The notes under the pieces are model-generated. The model was given only the letters and a program-made list of their open reading frames with translations, was not told where the DNA came from and did no database searches. The position numbers and the translations under genes are program-made. Below are positions 8,110-14,884 of a stretch of 64,000 bases of DNA, in pieces. Origin of the DNA: Hydrogenovibrio sp965140365 (GTDB taxonomy: Bacteria > Pseudomonadota > Gammaproteobacteria > Thiomicrospirales > Thiomicrospiraceae); NCBI GenBank assembly GCA_965140365.1, contig OZ223196.1. The stretch is one strand, 5' to 3'. The number at the start of each line of letters is the position of its first letter. The stretch's first letter is position 1.

Positions 8110-9607
8110 ATCCCCATTTATGAAATTTAGAAAAGCAATCATTCTTATTTTTATTTTATTGGCGTTTTTTATCCTGATTATCTTGGGAGTTTTTTATGCG
8201 CCGGCGGCCCTGTTTTTAAAGCCTAATACCGTACCCGGTTTTTCCAATACCGAAAGCTTTCCAGGCGGGAAAACCAGTGTTTCCTACCTTCCATTTCCAT
8301 CTTATATGAAACCAGCAGAAAACCTGCCGGCCAATCGGCAAGCAAATTTCCATGCCGGAAAAGCCTTAGCACACCAACCCTGGATAAAGGCCCCGACAGC
8401 CACCGACGCTCGTGACGGACTCGGTCCACTTTACAATGCCCGCACCTGCCTGGCCTGCCACATTAACGGCGGACGCGGCCTAATGCCACAGGATGGAAAA
8501 CAACTGCTTTTTACCAACTTTTTACGGCTGAGCTTACCCGGAAAAGACCTGGTTCACGGCGTGGTACCAGAGCCGATCTACGGCGACCAATTGCAAGCGC
8601 AATCCACGGCCCTCGCCCACCAACTTCGCCATGTACAACCGGTTTACCAACCTGGAGACGTTCGCCCGGAAGGCTATGTTTATATTGACTGGCAATCACA
8701 GAGCTTCACCTATCCGGACGGCCGAAAAGTGGCCATGCGGCAACCCAAAATACGCATTGAAAACCTTGGGTACGGCGACTTATCGCCAAACACCTTAATG
8801 AGCCTTCGTAACGCACCGCCGATTCACGGTGTTGGGCTGATTGAACAGATTCCTCAAGTCCAGATTGACGCACTTGTTGATGAAAATGACCGTGACGGTG
8901 ACGGCATTTCCGGTCGATTAAACCATGTGTGGGATTTCGAAACCAAACAAACCGTGCCGGGACGCTTTGGATTGAAGGCGAATAAGGCCAGTGTTCGCTT
9001 ACAAACCGCAGCGGCCCTACACGGTGATATGGGCATTGCCAACCCTGTGTTTCCGACACAGCCTTGTACCGCGGCCCAAAAAAACTGCCTGAAAGCACCG
9101 ACCGGCAACGACTCGGACGGCTTGGAAATCAACGAGAAATTAATGGGATTAATGGTGGACTTCACTCGGTCGCTCGGTGTGCCGAAAGCCCGTAACCTTC
9201 AAAGCGATACCGCACAACTCGGGCGAAAGCTGTTTTACACAACCGGTTGCGTCAAATGCCACCACCCGTCCTACACCACCGGAAAAGCGCCCGATTACCC
9301 GCATCTGTCTAACCAAACCATTTGGCCTTATAGTGATTTTTTGCTACATGATATGGGGCCGGCTTTGGCGGACAATCGTCCGGATTATGAGGCTTCTGGC
9401 TCGGAATGGCGCACTCCGCCATTATGGGGCGTCGGCTTGAGTCAGCAGGTGAACGGTGCCGGCAACTTTCTACATGACGGTCGCGCGCGAAGTATTGAAG
9501 AAGCGATCTTATGGCATGGCGGCGAAGCGGAAGACACCAAACAGGCCTTTATTGCTTTGGACGAGCCTTACCGTAACGCCTTGCTCACATTTGTTAAATC
9601 TTTATAG
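8102..9607 (+). CDS. Di-haem oxidoreductase, DUF1111 ('thiol oxidoreductase'-like) family
   Basis: A 501-residue c-type cytochrome anchored by one N-terminal membrane segment (about residues 10-35, from KFRKAIILIFILLAFF onward), with the rest in the periplasm. The haem motifs are CLACH (about 117-121, followed by INGGRGL) and CVKCHH (about 383-388). Family segments around WGVGLSQQVNGAGNFLHDGRARSIEEAI and ILWHGGEA lie near the C-terminus. DUF1111 genes often neighbour imelysins in iron-uptake regions, as here. The substrate is not established. Start choice is uncertain: ATG 8102 lies in a hairpin and lacks a clear ribosome site, and ATG 8120 (MKFRKA) is an alternative. It heads a tight operon through 13150 with gaps of 8, 0, -4 and 2 bases. 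Confidence 0.9.
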   Translation: MLKSPFMKFRKAIILIFILLAFFILIILGVFYAPAALFLKPNTVPGFSNTESFPGGKTSVSYLPFPSYMKPAENLPANRQANFHAGKALAHQPWIKAPTATDARDGLGPLYNARTCLACHINGGRGLMPQDGKQLLFTNFLRLSLPGKDLVHGVVPEPIYGDQLQAQSTALAHQLRHVQPVYQPGDVRPEGYVYIDWQSQSFTYPDGRKVAMRQPKIRIENLGYGDLSPNTLMSLRNAPPIHGVGLIEQIPQVQIDALVDENDRDGDGISGRLNHVWDFETKQTVPGRFGLKANKASVRLQTAAALHGDMGIANPVFPTQPCTAAQKNCLKAPTGNDSDGLEINEKLMGLMVDFTRSLGVPKARNLQSDTAQLGRKLFYTTGCVKCHHPSYTTGKAPDYPHLSNQTIWPYSDFLLHDMGPALADNRPDYEASGSEWRTPPLWGVGLSQQVNGAGNFLHDGRARSIEEAILWHGGEAEDTKQAFIALDEPYRNALLTFVKSL

Positions 9608-9615
9608 GACTCGAA

Positions 9616-10698
9616 ATGATTCGATTAAAATCTCTCTTCGTTTATGCCCTACCGATGTTTTTATTAACCGCTTGCGGTGGTGATCGGCAAAATGACTCGT
9701 TAAACACAACAGAAGGAGGGTTACAGGCTACATTGAACTACACCGTCGACAATGAAGTCGCCCCCGCCTTTACGTCCTTTCAAAGCCAAACTGCAAACAC
9801 CTTATCGACCGCAGAAGCGTTTTGCAGCGCCACAGACGAACCCCACCTGACCCAACTGCAACAGGCCTGGAAAAACCTTTCTTACCAATGGAATCAAACC
9901 GCTTTTTATAACATCGGTCCTTTGAACGACGACTTGATTACGCCACGGATAAACTATATCGAATCCATGCGTCAAAGAGGCACCGATTACACCAATACGG
10001 TGCGCAGCGAAATTGAAACTCAGGTGAGCGGCAGCGCCCCCTTGAATGAAGCATATTTCGACAATCTATCCTTCACCAAAACCGGGCTCCTGTCTTTAGA
10101 GGTGCTGATTTTCGAAGACTCACGCAGTGGTCATTCTCAAGCGCCGTCTGATATCGTTTCCGATTATCAAGCCAATAACCGAAAATGTGATTATCTGCTC
10201 GGCATGGCCGCTTTCGTCAACCGTATGAGTACAACACTGTCCGAGCAATGGTTGCAAAGCTACCAATCGTCCGGCACGCCTTATGCCACCTTGTTAAAAA
10301 CGGGGAAACTTGACGATGACTCCGAACCGATTCCCTCTTTGCTGACCACTATCCAGCAACACTTGGATTACATCAAACGCCGTAAATTGCAAGGCACTTT
10401 AGATGCCCAACTGTCCGGCGTTTTTTACCAAAATATTCTGCAAATGCTGGACGGTATCGAAGCCTTTTTAAATCGACGCGGTGAAACCCCGAGCTTTTTC
10501 GAATACATGGAAGCCGGTGGTTATACCTCGGCAATCGAAACGGTTAAAACCAATCTCGCGGCCGCAAAACAAGCCGCCGTTGACCAGGATAGAAGCACTT
10601 TGGCAACCTACATAGGCCTGCTAGACGGAAATTTCAAACGCGAAATTCCCGATTCTCTAGCCGTCTCGCTCAGCATTAACTTTAACGACGGAGACTAA
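9616..10698 (+). CDS. Second imelysin family lipoprotein
   Basis: A 360-residue lipoprotein with signal peptide MIRLKSLFVYALPMFLLTAC (lipobox LTAC, Cys about 20) and a short polar linker. The fold matches the shorter imelysins. WNQTAFYNIGPLNDDLITPRINY corresponds to the N-terminal conserved block. GLLSLEVLIFEDS (about residue 160) sits where other family members have GxHxxE. Here the His is replaced (L-S-L-E), so the motif is degenerate while the Glu is kept. This may mean a different ligand or a structural paralogue of the imelysin at 6497. It starts 8 bases after the di-haem oxidoreductase and abuts the FMN-binding gene exactly, so it is translated from the same mRNA. Confidence 0.85.
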   Translation: MIRLKSLFVYALPMFLLTACGGDRQNDSLNTTEGGLQATLNYTVDNEVAPAFTSFQSQTANTLSTAEAFCSATDEPHLTQLQQAWKNLSYQWNQTAFYNIGPLNDDLITPRINYIESMRQRGTDYTNTVRSEIETQVSGSAPLNEAYFDNLSFTKTGLLSLEVLIFEDSRSGHSQAPSDIVSDYQANNRKCDYLLGMAAFVNRMSTTLSEQWLQSYQSSGTPYATLLKTGKLDDDSEPIPSLLTTIQQHLDYIKRRKLQGTLDAQLSGVFYQNILQMLDGIEAFLNRRGETPSFFEYMEAGGYTSAIETVKTNLAAAKQAAVDQDRSTLATYIGLLDGNFKREIPDSLAVSLSINFNDGD

Positions 10699-11238
10699 AT
10701 GCGTTTCGGTTTTCACCAGGCCTGGCTTATTCTCGCCTTTATGCTGATCGGCGCATCAACCGGGGTAAGAGCCGATATTGCACCGGATACATTTATCGCC
10801 GAGGCTTTTGAACAGCAGGCCAACACTCAGGCCAAAAAAATCTGGCTCATCGGTGATAAAAAACGCGTCACAACCGAAATTCTCGGCCATCCTTATCACT
10901 TTTTACGCGTCGGTTATTGGCAGAACCCCCATTTTCCAAACCGACGAGTCTGGATTTTGCAGGAAATCGGCAAAGAAAGAATGATCGACGTTGGCATTCA
11001 AATCGAACGGCACAAAATTCAAAAACTGCGGGTATTGGCCTTTCGGGAAAGCCGAGGATGGGAAGTTAAGCTCCCTTTCTTTACCAAACAATTTGAAGGT
11101 ATCGGCTTAACCGATTCCCACGATCTCTCAGACCGCATTGATGCCATAACCGGCGCAACTCTATCCTGGCGAGCCGTCACTAAACTGGCGCGTATGGCCC
11201 TGTACCTTGACAAACAGGTGGAGGCCGAAGCTCAATGA
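10699..11238 (+). CDS. Exported FMN-binding domain protein
   Basis: A 179-residue protein with signal peptide (cleavage near VRA-DIAP, about residue 25). The C-terminal DAITGATLSW (about residues 149-158) matches the motif in which the last Thr of the TGAT stretch receives covalent FMN from ApbE in RnfG/NqrC-type domains. FMN-binding domains in the periplasm carry electrons one or two at a time. Its start codon immediately follows the stop of the imelysin gene, and its end overlaps the next start (ATGA), so it is made together with the PepSY protein. I infer an electron-transfer role, perhaps in reducing a ferric complex or feeding the di-haem protein. A CCAGGCCTGG copy (10716) lies in its signal-peptide codons, read as QAW. 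Confidence 0.8.
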   Translation: MRFGFHQAWLILAFMLIGASTGVRADIAPDTFIAEAFEQQANTQAKKIWLIGDKKRVTTEILGHPYHFLRVGYWQNPHFPNRRVWILQEIGKERMIDVGIQIERHKIQKLRVLAFRESRGWEVKLPFFTKQFEGIGLTDSHDLSDRIDAITGATLSWRAVTKLARMALYLDKQVEAEAQ

Positions 11239-11972
11239 AACTGGCGGCGTTAAGAAACTGGCACAAACGTCTAGGGCTTTCGGCGCTGGTCGTCGTGCTT
11301 CTGCTGTCGTTTACCGGCATTTTGCTCAACCATACGGATGGATTGAAGCTGAATCAGGTACAAATACATCAGGCCTGGCTAAATGATTGGTACGGCATTG
11401 ACATTCCACAAGTTTCGCAAGGCATCTCTCTTGATCGCCAGTGGTTCATTCAAGTGGGGAAAAACGTTTATTTCAATCAAACCCAACTGAGCGAGGGCGA
11501 ACTTCGAGGGGCTTGGAAAACATCGTTTGGTTTTCTTCTAGCCTTAAAATCACGCGCCCTGCTCACCACCGCCCAAGGTGAAGCCATCGATTGGCTCAAT
11601 TACCCGGAAAATCGATCGTTGCAACGTCTTAAGTTCGATAAACACACACTCTACTTCCGAATGAATGACGGTACCGTTTGGCAGGCCAATACCGATTGGA
11701 CTCGATTGACTCCCGTGGCTTCCGAGCCCAAATCCCTTAATCGCATGGAGCTGACTCCCGTTCCCGATAACGTCAAAAAACCACTTCAAAACGCTCTTTA
11801 CCGGCAAGGCCTGTCGTTAGAGCGTTTGATTCTGGATATTCATTCCGGACGCTTTTTCGGTTCGTACGGGCACTGGGTCATGGATGGTTTCGCCATCGTA
11901 TTTATCATTATCAGTCTTTCCGGGTTTTGGATTTATTTAAAGCAATTTCGTAATCAAGCAAAAAGGAAATAA
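11235..11972 (+). CDS. PepSY-associated transmembrane protein
   Basis: A 245-residue inner-membrane protein with a hydrophobic segment at each end (about 14-33 and 215-236) and a periplasmic domain between. The N-terminal NWHKRLGLSALVV and FTGILLNHTDGL, plus the C-terminal GRFFGSYGHWVMDG, are hallmarks of PepSY-associated TM proteins. The conserved histidines near both membrane segments could bind haem. Related PepSY proteins such as FoxB and PiuB are linked to ferric-siderophore reduction. Coupled here to an FMN-binding protein (4-base overlap), it is a reasonable candidate to pass electrons from the membrane to the periplasmic flavin. That role is inference; no catalytic residue proves it. 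Confidence 0.8.
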   Translation: MKLAALRNWHKRLGLSALVVVLLLSFTGILLNHTDGLKLNQVQIHQAWLNDWYGIDIPQVSQGISLDRQWFIQVGKNVYFNQTQLSEGELRGAWKTSFGFLLALKSRALLTTAQGEAIDWLNYPENRSLQRLKFDKHTLYFRMNDGTVWQANTDWTRLTPVASEPKSLNRMELTPVPDNVKKPLQNALYRQGLSLERLILDIHSGRFFGSYGHWVMDGFAIVFIIISLSGFWIYLKQFRNQAKRK

Positions 11973-11974
11973 TT

Positions 11975-13150
11975 ATGAAAATCCCTTCCAAGCTGTTACT
12001 GACAGCTGTGATTTCTTCCCTGGTCCATTTACCCGCACACGCGGCAACGGACGACGACAAGCGCATTAACGAACTGGAAAAAAAAGTGGACGCTTTAACC
12101 GAAATGGTGGAGTCTCAACCACAGAACACCTCGTCGTCGACATTGCATAAAGTCCATTTGGGCGGCTATGGCGAATTGAAATACCACAACCTAAGCGTCG
12201 ATGGCAAAGACGAGCAGAATTTCGATTTCCATCGTTTTGTCCTTTTTGTCGGGTATGATTTCACCAGCGACATTCGACTGGTTTCGGAGATCGAATTGGA
12301 ACACACTGTTTCCAGTGCCTCCAAGGCAGGTGAAGTGGAACTGGAGCAAGCTTATCTGGAATTTGACCTCGACGAAACCAAAAGCATGCACCTGAAAACC
12401 GGGATTATTCTAATGCCGGTCGGCTTGATTAACGAAAACCACGAACCGCCAACATTTTACGGCGTGGATCGGCCGATTGTCGAAACCACCATCATTCCAT
12501 CAACTTGGTGGGCCGCAGGTGCCATGTTTACCCAGCAGATGTCATCGGGAATCAGCTACGACCTATTCTTGTCGGAAGGTTTAAAAACCCAGGACCCGAC
12601 TGTCGACGCCAATAACGACCCATACAACATCAAAGGTGGAAAACAAAAAACCACCAGCCCGGCCGGTGAAGGCGGCGCGGCAGACGCTTACGATCTAGCG
12701 ATGACGGGACGCATCAAATACACCGGAACACCCGGCTTGGAAATTGCCGCTTCCCTTCAATATCAACCTGACTTGGATCAAAGCGCAAAAGATTCTTATG
12801 CCGACTCCGCCACACTGGTCAGCACCCACCTAGTGTACCAATTCTCCGATTTCACCTTTAAAGGGCTTTATGCAAACTGGTTCCTGGCCGGAGATGGTGC
12901 CAAAAATGCCGGACGTGATAATCAATGGGGGGCTTACGCCGAACTGGATTACAAACCGTTTGAAAAATTCGGCTTCTTCGTTCGCCAAAGCCAATGGTCC
13001 GAAGAAAAAGGCGTCGACAATACGCAAACCGATTTCGGTATGAACTACTGGCCAATTGAAGACATCGTCTTCAAAGTGGATGTCGTCAATCAGACGCAAG
13101 ACAACATAGACACCAATGGCTTCAATCTTGGTATGGGCTTCCAGTTCTAA
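11975..13150 (+). CDS. Outer-membrane porin-like beta-barrel protein
   Basis: A 391-residue protein with signal peptide (cleavage near AHA-ATDD, about residue 23), then a short coiled coil (DKRINELEKKVDALTEMVE). A long stretch of alternating amphipathic strands ends in NLGMGFQF, with a terminal Phe typical of Omp85-recognised barrels. The N-terminal coiled coil followed by GGYGELKYHN resembles porins of the phosphate-selective OprP/OprO type and trimeric diheme-cluster-associated porins, but I cannot name a substrate. It is the last gene of the operon, 2 bases after the PepSY gene, and is followed by a large hairpin terminator. It may provide the outer-membrane route for the locus's substrate. 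Confidence 0.8.
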   Translation: MKIPSKLLLTAVISSLVHLPAHAATDDDKRINELEKKVDALTEMVESQPQNTSSSTLHKVHLGGYGELKYHNLSVDGKDEQNFDFHRFVLFVGYDFTSDIRLVSEIELEHTVSSASKAGEVELEQAYLEFDLDETKSMHLKTGIILMPVGLINENHEPPTFYGVDRPIVETTIIPSTWWAAGAMFTQQMSSGISYDLFLSEGLKTQDPTVDANNDPYNIKGGKQKTTSPAGEGGAADAYDLAMTGRIKYTGTPGLEIAASLQYQPDLDQSAKDSYADSATLVSTHLVYQFSDFTFKGLYANWFLAGDGAKNAGRDNQWGAYAELDYKPFEKFGFFVRQSQWSEEKGVDNTQTDFGMNYWPIEDIVFKVDVVNQTQDNIDTNGFNLGMGFQF

Positions 13151-13171
13151 CTCCCGAGTCACATAAAATGC

Positions 13172-13232
13172 AAAACGCCCGTTCAATCACAAAGGCTTTT
13201 ACTCTTTAGCCGTGATTAAACGGGCGTTTTTT
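13172..13232. terminator. Convergent terminator between porin and DUF1513 genes
   Basis: Long hairpin with outer stem AAAACGCCCGTT / AACGGGCGTTTT and an inner ATCAC / GTGAT pairing, followed by a T7 run on the plus strand. It lies between convergent genes and probably serves both. Confidence 0.8.
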
Positions 13233-13254
13233 TAATTCTTAACTTCTTAACGAA

Positions 13255-14382
13255 TCAGATGCTGGCGGTAATCATATGATTATCCCAAGCCACGCCTGAA
13301 AACTTTTGCCGCTTGGCTTTATTTTCCTGCAAACTAAAGGCATCCAACTGACGCACCGAGCCAAATGAGTTGCTCACAATAAAATGTGACTCATCCTCGG
13401 AAACGGTTAAACCACACACATCGTTCAAACGGTAATAGCCTGCAAAACGTTCATCGTCCAAATGCCAGAATGCGGCCACATCCCCTCTCGGGCTGGTAAA
13501 ACCAGCAATACGGCTACGGTTATTAATGGCCACACTGCCCATATAGTCGTTCATGCTTGATAAAATACCGACCGGTTCTTTCAGTAACCGTAAAGAATGG
13601 CCGGGTTTTTGAATCGCGCCCAAAGGCACAATATCAGAAGAACTCATCGCCTTACGTTGTACTTGCATGGCAATGGCGACGGTACCGTCTTTGGCTACAT
13701 CCAAGTGCCGAATGCTGGCTTTAGCTTCTGGCACATGAAACTCATCCACCTTCTGCCCGGTCAAAGCATCAACATAAGTCAGGTGTGAATTCATCGTATC
13801 CAGGTTCAACACCTTCCGACCACTTTCGGGGCGAGTCAGCATGCCACCGTTGGCGATCACAAAGCTTTTCCCGTCCGGCATCAACTTCATTTCGTGCGGA
13901 CCGATACCATAACTCTCGTACTCACCGACCTGCTGATAAGTTAAAGCATCTCGAATACCGATTTTGCCGATATTTCCCGTCAGGTCCGCTTCGGTCGTAA
14001 ACAGCCACTTACCGTCTTCACTGAAACAACCATGACCGTAGAAATGCCGATTTTCGGCGGCTTCAAAGCGTTTTTCGACCGCCCCGGTTTTCAAGTTAAT
14101 TTCCAGAGCCTCTCGTCCTGGACGACGAGCAAATAAAATCACCGAGCCGGGCTTTAAAGGGTGAAGAGCCGAACCATGTCCTCGGAAGGAGCTATGCCCT
14201 TTCATTAAATGGGTTTCATCGGTTAAAGCGGCAAAACCATAACCTTGAGAACGCGTTCCCTGTGCGGAAAACCAAACTTCGTGCGGATTTTTCGGTCGTT
14301 CGGAAAACTGCTTTGCCATAATGGCGGGAGATAATCCAAAAACCATGAGTCCGTTTAAAAAATCACGTCTACGAAGCGTCAT
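13255..14382 (-). CDS. DUF1513 family protein with Tat signal
   Basis: A 375-residue protein that begins MTLRRRDFLNGLMVFGLSPAIMA. The RRRDFL stretch is a twin-arginine signal, so it is probably exported folded. The rest has beta-propeller character: repeated blocks of about 40-50 residues such as GHGCFSEDGKWLFTTE, GIGPHEMKLMPDGKSF and RHLDVAKDGTVAIAMQ. DUF1513 proteins are known neighbours of imelysin and DUF1111 genes and are assigned to iron-related regions by context, with no defined activity. It points toward the porin gene and is transcribed separately. Its upstream side holds a MITE and, beyond that, the TonB receptor promoter. Confidence 0.85.
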   Translation of the reverse strand: MTLRRRDFLNGLMVFGLSPAIMAKQFSERPKNPHEVWFSAQGTRSQGYGFAALTDETHLMKGHSSFRGHGSALHPLKPGSVILFARRPGREALEINLKTGAVEKRFEAAENRHFYGHGCFSEDGKWLFTTEADLTGNIGKIGIRDALTYQQVGEYESYGIGPHEMKLMPDGKSFVIANGGMLTRPESGRKVLNLDTMNSHLTYVDALTGQKVDEFHVPEAKASIRHLDVAKDGTVAIAMQVQRKAMSSSDIVPLGAIQKPGHSLRLLKEPVGILSSMNDYMGSVAINNRSRIAGFTSPRGDVAAFWHLDDERFAGYYRLNDVCGLTVSEDESHFIVSNSFGSVRQLDAFSLQENKAKRQKFSGVAWDNHMITASI

Positions 14383-14404
14383 AAGATTTCCTTACTGTAT
14401 TTGA

Positions 14405-14566
14405 GAGAGATTTGCACAAGATGATTACACGAGTAAAAATGGTTGAAAACCGCCTGATTGTTGTTGAAAAACTGGCTAATAGCCTAGCTATTAGCTGCGT
14501 CTTCCGCCTAAATCAACCAATTTTTTTCCGAATTTTTCTTTCATGTTCCACCCGTGCAAAGCTCTC
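14405..14566 (+). mobile_element. MITE-like element, copy 2 (162 bp)
   Basis: Terminal inverted repeats GAGAGATTTGCAC (14405-14417) and GTGCAAAGCTCTC (14554-14566) match at 12 of 13 positions. A perfect 5-base direct repeat TTTGA flanks the element (14400-14404 and 14567-14571), as expected of a target-site duplication. It is homologous in reverse orientation to 2416-2574, including the shared segment TTGTTGAAAAACTGGCTAAT and the internal hairpin (14473-14493). No coding capacity. Confidence 0.8.
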
Positions 14567-14628
14567 TTTGAATTTAAACTGGGAAGTAGTTAGCGTACGA
14601 TCATTCGAAAGGGTTATTTTGCCTTAAA

Positions 14629-14643
14629 TAAGAATGATTATCC
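14629..14643. promoter_or_regulatory. Fur-like box upstream of TonB-dependent receptor gene
   Basis: TAAGAATGATTATCC matches the 7-1-7 Fur model at 11 of 14 half-site positions. A second, weaker candidate lies at 14844-14858 (TGATTTTGATTCTTA, 10 of 14), only about 27 bases before the start codon. The rest of the 14567-14884 gap is AT-rich with no other signal I can support. Confidence 0.45.
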
Positions 14644-14884
14644 ATACTAAAAACATTTAATTTTGTTAAAAGCACTCATTGTTTAAATTCTCAATTTATG
14701 AAATTCCTCGCCCATTCATCCGTATCCGAAAAGTAGTTCGCTCTTTTTCAGTAGATCAGTCTTGCTTCCTATAAAAATTTTAGCTATGACTAATTTTTTT
14801 ATTGTCTTTTAAAAATTTATTTTGTAGCATACAGCAAACTTAATGATTTTGATTCTTATTTATTTTTTAAAGGTTATTTTCTCT

